Assembly (NCBI RefSeq): GCF_015291725.1
Contig: NZ_CP030038.1
Coordinates: forward strand, 5,321,001 to 5,385,000
Reading direction: 5' to 3'
From: Bradyrhizobium sp. CCBAU 51765
GTDB taxonomy: Bacteria > Pseudomonadota > Alphaproteobacteria > Rhizobiales > Xanthobacteraceae
Length of the DNA stretch: 64,000 nucleotides
Each line of letters opens with the position of its first letter. Position 1 is the stretch's first letter. A program made the translations under genes and the position numbers. Below, piece by piece: positions 48,629-58,290 of the stretch. The notes below the pieces were generated by a model. That model was not told the origin of the DNA. It saw nothing but the letters and a program-made list of their open reading frames with translations, and made no database searches.

Positions 48629-49765
48629 ATGAACAAGCTCAGCAATACGTTCGACATCGTCATCGAGCAGTCGTTCGACTTTCTGTCTCCGGAATATGCA
48701 GAGCTGTTTGGTCGCTCGGCCGCCACTGCGTTCCAGCATCCGGTCTGGCTGCATAGCCTCTACACCAGGCTCGCGCCGGAAACGGGCGCAACTCCTCTGG
48801 TCGTCGTGGTCCGCCACCGCGCGACGGGAGCCCTCGCGATGGTGCTGCCCCTTCTCCGGATCCGGCGTGGTCCGATACGAACCGTCGAGTTCGCCGACCT
48901 CCGCGTTTCCGACTACCTGGCGCCGGTTTGCAGCCCGGACGTGTTCTCGCAACTGCTCGACGACGCGGCCGCGTGCGCGCAGATTCGGCGCCTTGTCCGT
49001 CCTTTCGATCTGCTCCGAATGGTCAAGCTGCCCGACGCACGGCTTCCGATCGAAGACCTCCTGGCTGCGTCCCGCCGCGTAGCGATGGACACCAATGCCT
49101 ACGCGACGGTTCTCGTCGCGCCGTTCGAGCAATGGCGGGCCAGCACGCTCGATCGCTCCTATCAGAAGGAGCTCGCAAAGAAACGCCGTCAGCTCGAGAA
49201 GAAGGGCGCGCTGAGCTTCCAGTGCTGCGGCGACAGCGCGTCCGTGCTCGAGGCGCTGGACGTCATGAGGAAGTTCCGGGGTCCGCGCTTTCACGCACAG
49301 GGCGACGGAGACCTGCTGCAGCGCCCCGAATATCACGGCTTCTATTCCGCCGTCGCACTTGGCGGCCTCGGTTCCTTTGTCCGCCTCTACGCCATGAAGA
49401 TGGACGGCGAGGTGATTGCCGCCGTGCTCGGACTATGCCATCGGGGCAGCTTCCTCATCATCATGAGCGCCTTCGACATCGCCGGCTACAAGAGCCAATC
49501 CCTTGGCGCGCTGATGTTCGAGCAGGTGGCGCGGGACTGTATCGAGCGCGGAGATCAGATGCTCGATTTCACCATTGGCGACGAGCCATACAAGAAACTG
49601 TTCGGCGGGCAGCCTTCGCCGATGTGGGCAGTCACGCAGGCCGGCAGCGCCGCAGGCGCCATCGCCCTGTTCGCGCTGAAGCAGGCTCCCTGGCTCAAGC
49701 TGGCGGCCAAGCGGCTGTCGGATTTGAGGCTCCAGCCCGCGCGAACCCCAACTCCCACGCGCTGA
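48629..49765 (+). CDS. FemAB/CelD-like GNAT acyltransferase
   Basis: A 378-residue cytosolic protein with the Acetyltransf_6 (CelD/BcsL) fold: LVVVVRHRATGALAMVLPLL in the N-terminal half, KELAKKRRQLEKKGALSFQC in the middle, and YAMKMDGEVIAAVLGLCHRG followed by FDIAGYKSQSLGALMFEQVA near the C-terminus. This family acylates sugars or lipids of surface polysaccharides. It is the first gene of the surface-glycan region. Weak ribosome binding site at the chosen ATG. Confidence 0.8.
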   Translation: MNKLSNTFDIVIEQSFDFLSPEYAELFGRSAATAFQHPVWLHSLYTRLAPETGATPLVVVVRHRATGALAMVLPLLRIRRGPIRTVEFADLRVSDYLAPVCSPDVFSQLLDDAAACAQIRRLVRPFDLLRMVKLPDARLPIEDLLAASRRVAMDTNAYATVLVAPFEQWRASTLDRSYQKELAKKRRQLEKKGALSFQCCGDSASVLEALDVMRKFRGPRFHAQGDGDLLQRPEYHGFYSAVALGGLGSFVRLYAMKMDGEVIAAVLGLCHRGSFLIIMSAFDIAGYKSQSLGALMFEQVARDCIERGDQMLDFTIGDEPYKKLFGGQPSPMWAVTQAGSAAGAIALFALKQAPWLKLAAKRLSDLRLQPARTPTPTR

Positions 49766-49793
49766 CCGACAGCACGCGAAGGCGGAGCAGAAT

Positions 49794-51017
49794 TCAGGCG
49801 CGCAACGCGCCGCGGACACGCCCGAGCCAACCCGGGCGCATCTGATCGACGCGGTGGGTCAGACTGCGCCGCAGGAAGTGCAACCGTCGTCGTACGTCCC
49901 AGCCGATGTCGCTGCGGGACGTCAGAGCCTCGCGGAAGCGCGCCATCTTCAGCGACTGCTGGTCAGCCGCGATCTTGTCGCGATCGGAATAGAACTGCGA
50001 GATCTTCTCTCGGCCCATGCCTGGCGTCATGAGCCACCGCGGCGCGTATTCGGTGCAAAGACGGTCGACGTCCACCAGCAGACGGGCGACACCCGTGCCG
50101 GCCGCGGGACAGTTGGTCTGGAACGCATCGCCGATAAGCACGACGCCGGGCTGGAGATGCCCCTCGACGACGGTCAGATCCATCACCCAGTTCTGGACCC
50201 GGTCGGTCACGCGGAAATCGCCGAGGTAGTCCCGCAATCCCGGCAGCAGGCGCAAGACCGTCGCCTCCGGCTCGCGACGCAACTCCCGCATGATCGGGTC
50301 GGTCGGATCGCGGAACATGAAGAGATTGGCCCGCATGCCGGCACGGACGGGAAACAGGCTGAGATAGTCGATGCCGTCCGCCGCACGTTCGCCGTAGCAG
50401 GTCAGCGCCTCGAAATCGAACGGAGTACCGTCCTGGCGGGCGATCGTGAAGCCGAACGAAACCGAATGGCGCTCGGCCAGCACGCGCCGCCTGATGCCGA
50501 GCCTGTAACCGAGGACTCCCGCCATGCCCGTGGCCAGAACGACGAGGCGTGCGGTGACGCGCCGTCCGGAGGCCAGCTCGAGATGCTGGACATCGTCGCT
50601 GCTGCTGATCGCAGTGACCTCGTCGACGATCAGGTGGGATGGATCGGGGATCTGGCGACGCGCCATGGCGACGAGATCGGCATAGGGAAATCCGTAAGCC
50701 TGGCCGACGCTGACATCGACCACCTTGCCCTCCCGGATATTGAGCACCTGGTCATATCGGCAGGCGACGTCCTCGAGCGCGTTGAGAAAGCCCAGCTTGC
50801 GAAACAGCTCCAGCTGATGGCCGCCGATCTTTTCGACCCGGAATTCGTCCGGATAGATCGCGCGCTTGTCGACGAGAGCAACGCGATGCCCTGCCCGCGC
50901 CAGCACGGCCGCCGCAAGCGATCCCGCAAGGCCACCGCCGACAACGACGATGTCGGAGACGATCGTTGCCGTCTCGCCCTCATCGATTGGCTCGGTCACG
51001 GCTCCATCCGTCGTCAT
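49794..51017 (-). CDS. FAD-dependent oxidoreductase/monooxygenase-like
   Basis: A 407-residue flavoprotein with an N-terminal GGGLAGS dinucleotide fold, a VEKIGGHQLELFRKLGFLNA region and a C-terminal GDAFQTNCPAAGTGVARLL that binds FAD. It resembles the geranylgeranyl reductase/halogenase class. The start is the ATG at 51017; the frame continues upstream with no similarity. It is on the opposite strand to its neighbours, in the glycan region. Substrate unknown; lipid or polyketide-like modification is possible. Confidence 0.8.
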   Translation of the reverse strand: MTTDGAVTEPIDEGETATIVSDIVVVGGGLAGSLAAAVLARAGHRVALVDKRAIYPDEFRVEKIGGHQLELFRKLGFLNALEDVACRYDQVLNIREGKVVDVSVGQAYGFPYADLVAMARRQIPDPSHLIVDEVTAISSSDDVQHLELASGRRVTARLVVLATGMAGVLGYRLGIRRRVLAERHSVSFGFTIARQDGTPFDFEALTCYGERAADGIDYLSLFPVRAGMRANLFMFRDPTDPIMRELRREPEATVLRLLPGLRDYLGDFRVTDRVQNWVMDLTVVEGHLQPGVVLIGDAFQTNCPAAGTGVARLLVDVDRLCTEYAPRWLMTPGMGREKISQFYSDRDKIAADQQSLKMARFREALTSRSDIGWDVRRRLHFLRRSLTHRVDQMRPGWLGRVRGALRA

Positions 51018-51482
51018 GGCTTCGGCTCCCAGATTAACGGCGGTTCCCTGTGCAACTCTCTCGCCTGATGTCGCATCGCGGAGGCAAGTGCGATCATTTC
51101 CGAGGATTGAGGTTAATGACCGGAAGCGGCGGGCGCGCTGTTGCCGTTCCGGCACGCGTCTTGCTCGAGTTGCTCGGTAGATTCCGGGTTCCGACATCCC
51201 GGCGACCGATCCCACGCGCCATTCCGCACTCGAACCGCCGATCTCCTCTTCTTCGGTCGTCGATGCGGCGCCAGGCAGTCAGTCGGTCGAGCTGGACTTT
51301 GCACCAACCGGGACAATGAGGACGACGATGTTCCAGAGTGAAGCAGCCGACGTAGCCGCGATATCGTCGCGGCCGGCGAGATCCTGCATCTCGTCCATTA
51401 ACACTCGCGCCGTTGCAGCATGCTAGGTTGTCGCCGGTATCGGAACACGTCTCTTCAGGGGAGCGTAGCCCCTTAAACCTCC
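51018..51482. other. 465-bp gap, no gene seen
   Basis: No frame here has family features or good start signals. It separates the divergent flavoprotein and flippase genes and should contain both promoters. An AGGGGAG at 51456-51462 is rather far from the flippase ATG at 51483 for a ribosome binding site. Confidence 0.5.
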
Positions 51483-52829
51483 ATGATCGAAGCCATCCTC
51501 CAGTTCATGCGGCGCGATGTCACGCGCGGTGTTGCCGGGACCATCCTCCTCAAGGTTGGCAGCGGCGTACTCGCGTTTGCATTGTTCTCGCTGGCGGCAC
51601 GGACGATGTCGCCCGATGGCTTCGGCATCTTTGCGACCTGGCTCTCGGTCGCCCAGATCGCAGCCGTCCTGGGACTGGTCGGCCAGGAATCCCTGCTGGT
51701 GCGATTCCTCAACGAGTATCAGGTCAGTGACAGGCCGGACCTCACCAAAGGCGTCCTCCTGTCGAGCTTCAAGATTACCTCGGTCGCAATGCTGATCGTG
51801 ATCGCCGGGATCGCCATCGTGGCAAGCATGAGAGGCGACTGGTGGCTGCTGATCATCGTGGTGTCGGCCTACACGGCCGTCAACGCCGCCGTGATGCTTG
51901 GGAGCCAGATCGCGCGCTCGCTGGTCAGCATTCTCATGGGCGAGGGAAATCGCGAGTTCTTCTGGCGGGTCATCGTCGTCCTGTTCCTGCTCGTCATGCT
52001 GCTCGGCCATCGGCAACTCGATCCCACCGAGCTGATCGCGGTGATGACGATGGCCATGTCGGTGGGCCTGGTGGCGCAGATCATTTCGATCGCGCGAGTG
52101 CTGCCGGATTTGCGCGGTACGCCGGCGCGCACCGAGACATCCCGCTGGCGATCGAGCGCCCTTCACTTCTGGCTCGCATCCATCCTTGAAGCCGCCAACC
52201 AGTATTTCGACGTCATTCTGGTCTACTGGATGCTGGATCCGACGACCGCCGGAATCTACTTTGCCGCCTCGCGCCTTGCCAACATCTTCGCCATGCTGTC
52301 CGCAGCGCTGTACACTTTCGGCGCACGCCGGCTTCCGTCACTGTATTTCAGCAAGAACCACCGGGAGTTCGAGCGGACCTTGCGGTTGATGGCGGAAGTG
52401 ACCGCACTTTGCGTGATCGCCGGCCTCGTCATCATCTGGATCGGCGGCCCCTATCTCCTCAACCTGTTCGGACCTCATTTCACCGCACAGCACTCGGTCT
52501 TGATCGTGCTCGCGATCGGAACTGCCATCCAGGCGGCAGGCGGCCCGTCTGCTGCGATCCTGCAGCTGACCGGCCATGAACGAATCTATGTGCCGGTCGT
52601 TGCCGCCAACGTCGCGCTGCGGCTCGTGGGATTTATCGTCCTCATTCCCTGGCTCGGCGTGCTCGGCGCGGCGATTTCGGCGACGGTGTCGCTCGCGCTC
52701 GCGACCATTGCCCTGAATATCCTCTGTCGCCGGCGATCCGGGGTGGATCCCTCGGTCCTCGTGCTCTTGCGCTTCCCTGCTTCGAGGCACGGCAACTATG
52801 CAGTTCGCGGCGCGGACTCGGGCGATTAG
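51483..52829 (+). CDS. oligosaccharide flippase (Wzx/MATE-like)
   Basis: A 448-residue membrane protein with about twelve to fourteen hydrophobic segments, starting with LLKVGSGVLAFALFSLAART and MSPDGFGIFATWLS, the Polysacc_synt pattern. It would flip lipid-linked saccharides across the inner membrane. The next gene is a GT4 glycosyltransferase. No Wzy polymerase gene is visible in the window. Confidence 0.88.
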   Translation: MIEAILQFMRRDVTRGVAGTILLKVGSGVLAFALFSLAARTMSPDGFGIFATWLSVAQIAAVLGLVGQESLLVRFLNEYQVSDRPDLTKGVLLSSFKITSVAMLIVIAGIAIVASMRGDWWLLIIVVSAYTAVNAAVMLGSQIARSLVSILMGEGNREFFWRVIVVLFLLVMLLGHRQLDPTELIAVMTMAMSVGLVAQIISIARVLPDLRGTPARTETSRWRSSALHFWLASILEAANQYFDVILVYWMLDPTTAGIYFAASRLANIFAMLSAALYTFGARRLPSLYFSKNHREFERTLRLMAEVTALCVIAGLVIIWIGGPYLLNLFGPHFTAQHSVLIVLAIGTAIQAAGGPSAAILQLTGHERIYVPVVAANVALRLVGFIVLIPWLGVLGAAISATVSLALATIALNILCRRRSGVDPSVLVLLRFPASRHGNYAVRGADSGD

Positions 52830-53066
52830 ATGTCATCGGGCCGCGGCTCGGGGAATCCGCAGCCACGCGCCGGCAGCGTGCAGGACCGATTGGTTAACGC
52901 ACTCGCCGCGCACCGTCGGGAAACAGCGGAAATACCGCGCGAACGATGTGGTTGCAAAGGCCTCGCATTAACTCCGTTTGTTGCTAGCCGATGTCCGGGC
53001 GATACCCGCATGATAGGTACGGAGTTAAGAAGGTGAAGATTTCGTTTCTTTAGCAGGTCGGCATTC

Positions 53067-54242
53067 GTGCTCCACTATCAGCCGAACAAGGAATTGGGCG
53101 AGACGAGCGCGACGGCTTTGGCGCGGCCGGACAATAGCGGGCCGAAACTGCACGTGCTTCTCGCGCAAACCCAGGCCGAGAACGCCGGTGCGCAGGAAAT
53201 CTCGCGGCTTCTCGGCGCCGGGCTCACCGCTCGCGGCTACCGGGTCACCAATCTATTCTTCTTCCGCAAGTCGGACTCTTTCGATGAGCCGCCGGATACG
53301 CTCTACTGCGCGCGGAGCCGGCCGGGCAATCCGGTGGCGCTGCTGCGGATGCTGCGGACGCTCGGCCGCCATATCAGGGCCACGAGGCCCGACGCCGTCC
53401 TGACCTTCCAGCATTTCGGCAACGTCATCGGCGGTGGCGTGACGCGCCTCGTCAGCCGTGCACCGGTTGTCGCAAACCAGGTTTCATCCGCAATGTCGAT
53501 GAGCTGGCCGGTCCGCACCGCCGACATCGTCATGGGCAGTCTCGGCTTCTTCGACTGCATCACGCTCAATTCGAAGGACATGCAGCGCGAATATTCGCGC
53601 TACCCCGCGGCCTACCGGTCGCGCATGGTGCATGTGCCGCACGGCTTCGACGACAAGGCCCTCACGCTGTCGAAGGAGGCTGCACGACATGGATTCAACC
53701 TGCCGCCAGACTGCGTCCTGCTTGGCTGCGCAGCAAGGCTGCATCCGCACAAGCGGCTCGATCTGGCGATACGTCTGTTGCCGGGTCAGCCATCCTGGCA
53801 CCTTGCGCTTGCCGGCCAGGGCGCCGACGCGGCCCGACTGAGACAGCTCGCGAACGACTTGAACGTCTCGGACAGACTGCATTGGCTCGGGGAGATTCCT
53901 CCCAGCCGGATGGCGGACTTCCTGGCCTGCCTGGACGTGTTCGTGTTTCCGACACAGGCCGAAACCTTCGGTCTCGCCGCGGTCGAGGCTGCGAACGCCG
54001 GTGTTCCCTCGGTCGTGACCGATCTTCCCGTCCTGCGCGAAGTGTTGTCCTACGAAGGCAGACCGACTGCGCTTTTCGTCGATGCCTCCGACCATGCGAA
54101 GCTCTCCGCGGCTGTCTCCACGCTGTTGACGGACGAGCACCTGAGCGAGGAACTGCGACAAAACGCCAAAGGCCTGAGATTGCGCTATTCGGTAGATGCG
54201 ATGGTTGACGAATACGTTCGTATTCTCGAGCAGGTCATTTGA
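53067..54242 (+). CDS. GT4-family glycosyltransferase
   Basis: GT-B glycosyltransferase of 391 residues. The C-terminal domain shows the GT4 pattern: LLGCAARLHPHKRLDLAIRL, FVFPTQAETFGLAAVEAANAG with the E-x7-E nucleotide-sugar motif, and VVTDLPVLREVL. The N-terminal half has AQTQAENAGAQEISRLLGAG for acceptor binding. The start is probably GTG 53067; no in-frame ATG is better. Adds a sugar to a lipid-linked glycan being built by the neighbouring genes. Confidence 0.9.
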   Translation: MLHYQPNKELGETSATALARPDNSGPKLHVLLAQTQAENAGAQEISRLLGAGLTARGYRVTNLFFFRKSDSFDEPPDTLYCARSRPGNPVALLRMLRTLGRHIRATRPDAVLTFQHFGNVIGGGVTRLVSRAPVVANQVSSAMSMSWPVRTADIVMGSLGFFDCITLNSKDMQREYSRYPAAYRSRMVHVPHGFDDKALTLSKEAARHGFNLPPDCVLLGCAARLHPHKRLDLAIRLLPGQPSWHLALAGQGADAARLRQLANDLNVSDRLHWLGEIPPSRMADFLACLDVFVFPTQAETFGLAAVEAANAGVPSVVTDLPVLREVLSYEGRPTALFVDASDHAKLSAAVSTLLTDEHLSEELRQNAKGLRLRYSVDAMVDEYVRILEQVI

Positions 54243-54271
54243 CATGATCCGTTGAAACAGATTGGCTCGAC

Positions 54272-55804
54272 ATGATCATCGAGTTTCGCTGTGAACGCGA
54301 CTATGCGCGGCAATGGATGGCCCGCGAGACGCTGTCGATCGACGGCCGGGACGTGCCTGTGCGAATCGTATGGGCGCCAACGGCGGAGCCGCGGCCCGCA
54401 GGACTCGACGCCCTGTTCGAGCTCGAACGCGTGGTGCTGCGCAAAGGCAAACATGGCGGCGCAGACAGGCTGAAGATCGTTCCGGAAGGGGCGCAGGCTT
54501 GCGGCGCCGCTGATATGATCGTCGATTTTACGGGCGCCGCGCGGGATCCGAGTTGCTCTGCCCGGCTGTATCTGCGTCCGCTGTTCAACGGAGCTGCGGG
54601 CGAAAATGCCGCCCTCGCCGCCATTCTCGCCGGCGACCTGCCCGTGATCGACATCGTCAACGAGGTCGACGGTTCGGTCCTCGACCGTGGCCGTCCATCC
54701 GGAGAGATTGCCGCGGGCCTCAGCGGCGCGCTCGAAACCGTCATGGCGCGAACCCTGACCATGGTGGCGGCAGTCCTGTCGGGAAGGCCGCGAATTGTGC
54801 CGCAACTGGCGCGCCCCGCCGGGAATGGCTTGCGCCGCGGACCCGTCGGCTATGTCGCTCGCGGCCTTGCCGCATCGATCGCCAAGGAGATCTATCGCCT
54901 CTGCTGCTATGCCCCGCATTGGCATATCGGATGGCGCTTCAATGACGGCGGAGGCGTCTGGCAGACCGGAGATCTATCCGGCCCAGGCTGGAACGTGCTG
55001 GGAGATCCTGGAAACCACTTCTACGCCGATCCGTTTCCGATCACGTGGCAGGGACGCACATTCGTCTTCTTCGAGGATCTCGATCACCGCATCGGAAAAG
55101 GTATCATTTCTGCGATCGAGTTCGGCGACGCGGGGCCGGTCGGCGAGGTGATGCCGGTGCTGGAGGAGCCCTGGCACCTCTCCTATCCGTTTCTGATCGA
55201 AGACGATGGCGAGCTGTGGATGATCCCGGAGAGCTCGACGCGCGGCGACGTCGCCCTCTACAAATGCGTTCGGTTTCCGGACAAATGGGAGCGATATGCG
55301 ACGCTCCTTTCCGGCCTCGAGCTGGCCGACGCCACGATCACGCGGCACAACGGCCTGCACTATCTGTTCGGCGCCTGGCGCGACGGAGCGGGCGGCTATT
55401 CGGATTCGCTGGCGATCTACTACGCCGACCGCCTCTTGGGGCCCTGGTTGCCCCACGCCAGCAATCCGGTCTTGATCGACCGCGCAAGCACGCGGCCGGC
55501 GGGGAATTTCGTCACCCTCAATGGCAAATTGTGGCGACCGGTCCAGGATTGTGCCGACGGATACGGCGCGGCGCTCGCCCTGGCGGAGGTGGTCGAGCTG
55601 TCGCCGACGGCGTTCAAGCAGATCGTCCGCCACTCTCTGAAGCCCGGACCGCTATGGCCCGGCAGGAAGTTGCATACCTTGAACCGCTGCGGCCGGCTCG
55701 AGGTGATCGACGGATCGCGCGTCCAACCCAAGACGCGCGCGTTCGCGAGTCACTTTCCGTCGACGGTCGTGTCTGCGCGAACCAGCCCGAGTTCGGCTGT
55801 TTGA
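54272..55804 (+). CDS. glucosamine inositolphosphorylceramide transferase-like protein
   Basis: A 510-residue protein. Residues 1-180 resemble a formyltransferase-like domain (VRIVWAPTAEPRPAGLDALF; IDIVNEVDGSVLDRGRP). Residues 225-480 form a five-bladed propeller with FYADPFPITWQGRTFVFFED, SYPFLIEDDGELWMIPESS and HYLFGAWRDGAGG, as in GINT1-type transferases and GH43-like proteins. In plants this family transfers hexosamine to inositolphosphoryl ceramide; bacterial members sit in polysaccharide loci. Ends 56 bp before the convergent LysR gene. Confidence 0.75.
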   Translation: MIIEFRCERDYARQWMARETLSIDGRDVPVRIVWAPTAEPRPAGLDALFELERVVLRKGKHGGADRLKIVPEGAQACGAADMIVDFTGAARDPSCSARLYLRPLFNGAAGENAALAAILAGDLPVIDIVNEVDGSVLDRGRPSGEIAAGLSGALETVMARTLTMVAAVLSGRPRIVPQLARPAGNGLRRGPVGYVARGLAASIAKEIYRLCCYAPHWHIGWRFNDGGGVWQTGDLSGPGWNVLGDPGNHFYADPFPITWQGRTFVFFEDLDHRIGKGIISAIEFGDAGPVGEVMPVLEEPWHLSYPFLIEDDGELWMIPESSTRGDVALYKCVRFPDKWERYATLLSGLELADATITRHNGLHYLFGAWRDGAGGYSDSLAIYYADRLLGPWLPHASNPVLIDRASTRPAGNFVTLNGKLWRPVQDCADGYGAALALAEVVELSPTAFKQIVRHSLKPGPLWPGRKLHTLNRCGRLEVIDGSRVQPKTRAFASHFPSTVVSARTSPSSAV

Positions 55805-55859
55805 TCTGCGTATCGCGCGCCGATCCGCCCACGGCGACCCGAATTCTCGGGTTGCCCGC

Positions 55860-56783
55860 TCACTTCGCCGCGTCGATCCAGATCCCCGGCTCTGAATGCT
55901 CGCGAATGTGGCTGACCAGGAAGTCGGAGAAGACCCTGATCTTGGCTGGCAGCCTGACGCGGTTCTGATAGGCGATGTTCATGGTGAGCAGCGGCAGCTC
56001 CCAGCCCGTCAGGACCGGCACCAGCCGGCCGGCAGCGATATCGCCCTGCACGATGTAGAGCGGCTGGATCAGGATGCCGAGCCCTGCGCGCGCTGCACCA
56101 CAGATGATCTGGCCGTCATTGCTGTCGAGCGTCGGCGCGATGCGGATGGTCTGCGTCGTGCTGCCCTGGCTCAGCCGCAGCGAATAGGGATCGTTGGCGA
56201 GGTTGTAGATCAGCATGTTGTGGCGGGCGAGATCGGCGGGATGCTCCGGCCAGCCGTGCTTCTCCAGGTAGGAGGGAGCCGCAGCCAGCACGCGGTGCAT
56301 CTGGCCGATCCGGCGGACGATGATGTTGGAGTCCGGTTCGTGCTCCCGCGTGCGGATCGCGACGTCGATGCCGGCCTCGATGAAGTCCAGATAGCGGTTT
56401 GCGCTGATGATCTGCACGCTGAGATCAGGATAGAGCGCGCGGAAGGCGGGCAGCATCGGCGCGAGATAGATCATCGCGAACGACAACGAGCTCGTCACGC
56501 GGAGCATGCCCTTGGGCGACAGCGCGCGGTCGGAGACGGCATCCTCGGCCTCGGCCAATTCGTTCAGGAGCGTGCCGCAGCGCTGCAGGAGCTCCTGCCC
56601 TGCCTCGGTCAGCCATTGCCGGCGCGTGTTGCGCTCGATCAGCCGGACCGCAAGCCGCTCCTCCAGCGCGCTGAGATGACGGCTGACAGCCGCGTTCGAC
56701 ATCCGCAGCGCATCGGCAGCTTTGGACAGACTGCCGAGTTCAGCGGTTTTGGAGAAGACCTCGAGTTGGAGGAGCCGGTCCAT
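55860..56783 (-). CDS. LysR-family transcriptional regulator
   Basis: A 307-residue LysR regulator. The N-terminal HTH is ELGSLSKAADALRMSNAAVS followed by RHLSALEERL, and the effector domain follows from residue 90. It is divergent from the aromatic catabolic operon that starts at 56891 and so probably controls it, with an aromatic intermediate as effector. Typical LysR length. Confidence 0.9.
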   Translation of the reverse strand: MDRLLQLEVFSKTAELGSLSKAADALRMSNAAVSRHLSALEERLAVRLIERNTRRQWLTEAGQELLQRCGTLLNELAEAEDAVSDRALSPKGMLRVTSSLSFAMIYLAPMLPAFRALYPDLSVQIISANRYLDFIEAGIDVAIRTREHEPDSNIIVRRIGQMHRVLAAAPSYLEKHGWPEHPADLARHNMLIYNLANDPYSLRLSQGSTTQTIRIAPTLDSNDGQIICGAARAGLGILIQPLYIVQGDIAAGRLVPVLTGWELPLLTMNIAYQNRVRLPAKIRVFSDFLVSHIREHSEPGIWIDAAK

Positions 56784-56890
56784 TTTTGCGTAAACAGGAA
56801 AAGAGACTTACAATTTTTGACCTTTATTTCCGATTTCTGCAAGGCAAAATGGCACCAACAAAGTATTATCGCAGGCGAGGAAACTGGGAA
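56784..56890. promoter_or_regulatory. A+T-rich divergent promoter region for LysR and the catabolic operon
   Basis: A 107-bp gap with markedly lower G+C than its surroundings (runs of TTTTTG, TTACAATTTTTGACC, TTTATTTCC). TTGACC at about 56816 could be a -35 for the rightward operon. I could not read a convincing LysR T-N11-A box by eye. Confidence 0.4.
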
Positions 56891-57214
56891 ATGTCGGGCC
56901 CGATCAGGCACATCGTGATGTGGCGGCTGCGCGGGGACACCCCCGAGGAGCGTTCCGCAGCCCGGGTCAAGGTCAAGACCCTGTTCGAGGGCCTCAAGGG
57001 CCGGATCGACGGCCTCACCCATATCGAGGTCGGCCTCGACGTCAGCGCTGTCGACTACGCCTGCGACGTCGTCCTGTTCTCCGAATTCACCGATCAGGCG
57101 GCGCTTGCCGCCTACGCCAACCATCCGGAACATCTGCGCGTCCGCGAGGCGCTGGGCGACTTGCGGATCGGGCGCTTCCAGGTCGATTATCCCATCAAAG
57201 AGACCGGCGCATGA
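56891..57214 (+). CDS. Dabb-domain (stress-responsive A/B barrel) protein
   Basis: A 107-residue ferredoxin-like dimeric barrel with the family opening PIRHIVMWRLRGDTPEE and DYACDVVLFSEFTDQAALAA, YANHPEHLRV. Dabb domains occur in aromatic and polyketide catabolism, sometimes as cyclases or heme-free hydrolase-like proteins. Overlap ATGA with the next gene. Its role is unknown but its place as the first gene suggests a part in ring chemistry. Confidence 0.85.
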   Translation: MSGPIRHIVMWRLRGDTPEERSAARVKVKTLFEGLKGRIDGLTHIEVGLDVSAVDYACDVVLFSEFTDQAALAAYANHPEHLRVREALGDLRIGRFQVDYPIKETGA

Positions 57215-58290
57215 TCGGCTCGTTCACCTACGAAAACCTGCCCTGCCGCGTCGTGTTCGGCAGCGGAACGCTTGCTTCCGCCAAGGCTGAGGTCGAGCGG
57301 TTCGGCGGCAGGCGCGCGCTGGTGCTGACGACGCCGCAGCAGGAGGCGCAAGGCAAGAGCTTGGGCGCCGCGCTTGGCCCGCTCTACGCCGGCCTGTTTT
57401 CCAACGCCACCATGCACACACCGGTCGAGATCACGGAACGGGCGCTCGCGGCGCTGAAGGCGTGCGAGGCCGATTGTGTCGTCTCGCTCGGCGGCGGCTC
57501 GACCACCGGGCTCGGCAAGGCGCTGGCTTTGCGCACCGGCGTCAACCAGCTCTGCATCCCCACGACGTATGCCGGCTCGGAGATGACGCCGATCCTGGGC
57601 CAGACCGAGAACGGCCTGAAGACCACGGTCCGCGATGCGGCCGTGCTGCCGGAGACCGTGATCTACGATGTCGATCTAACCCTGACGCTGCCGGCAAGCC
57701 TCGCCGCAACATCCGGCATCAATGCGATCGCCCATGCGGTCGAGGCGCTCTATGCGCGCGACAGCAATCCCGTGACGTCGCTGATGGCCGAGGAAGGCAT
57801 CCGCGCACTCGCGCGCGCCCTGCCCGCCATCGCCACCAGGAGCGACGACCGCGAGGCCCGCACCGAGGCGCTCTACGGCGCCTGGCTGTGCGGCGTCTGC
57901 CTCGGCACCGTCGGCATGGCGCTGCATCACAAGCTCTGCCACACGCTCGGAGGCACCTTCGACCTGCCGCACGCCGAGACGCACACCATCGTGCTGCCGC
58001 ATGCGCTGGCCTACAACGCACCGGCAGTGCCCGACGCGATGGCGCGCATTTCGCGCGCGATCGGCGCGGCCGATGCGTCGCAAGGACTTTTCGAGCTTGC
58101 GAAGCGGCTGGGTGCGAAGGTCGCGCTGCGTGATATCGGCATGCCCCAAAGCGGCATCGACAAGGCGGCCGACCTCGCCGTCACCAATGCCTACTGGAAT
58201 CCGCGGCCGCTCGAGCCAAACGCCATCCGCGACCTGATTGCACGCGCCTGGGCCGGCGAGCCGCCGGGCACCGCAAGAGCGGCGGCGTGA
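57211..58290 (+). CDS. maleylacetate reductase
   Basis: Iron-containing alcohol dehydrogenase-like enzyme of 359 residues that reduces maleylacetate to 3-oxoadipate with NAD(P)H. GGGSTTGLGKALALRTG binds the cofactor; AGSEMTPILGQTENGLKTTV and HHKLCHTLGGTFDLPHAETH are typical of maleylacetate reductases. The start is ATG 57211, coupled to the Dabb gene. It is the step after hydroxyquinol ring cleavage, fitting the dioxygenase encoded at 60607-61491. Confidence 0.92.
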   Translation: MIGSFTYENLPCRVVFGSGTLASAKAEVERFGGRRALVLTTPQQEAQGKSLGAALGPLYAGLFSNATMHTPVEITERALAALKACEADCVVSLGGGSTTGLGKALALRTGVNQLCIPTTYAGSEMTPILGQTENGLKTTVRDAAVLPETVIYDVDLTLTLPASLAATSGINAIAHAVEALYARDSNPVTSLMAEEGIRALARALPAIATRSDDREARTEALYGAWLCGVCLGTVGMALHHKLCHTLGGTFDLPHAETHTIVLPHALAYNAPAVPDAMARISRAIGAADASQGLFELAKRLGAKVALRDIGMPQSGIDKAADLAVTNAYWNPRPLEPNAIRDLIARAWAGEPPGTARAAA

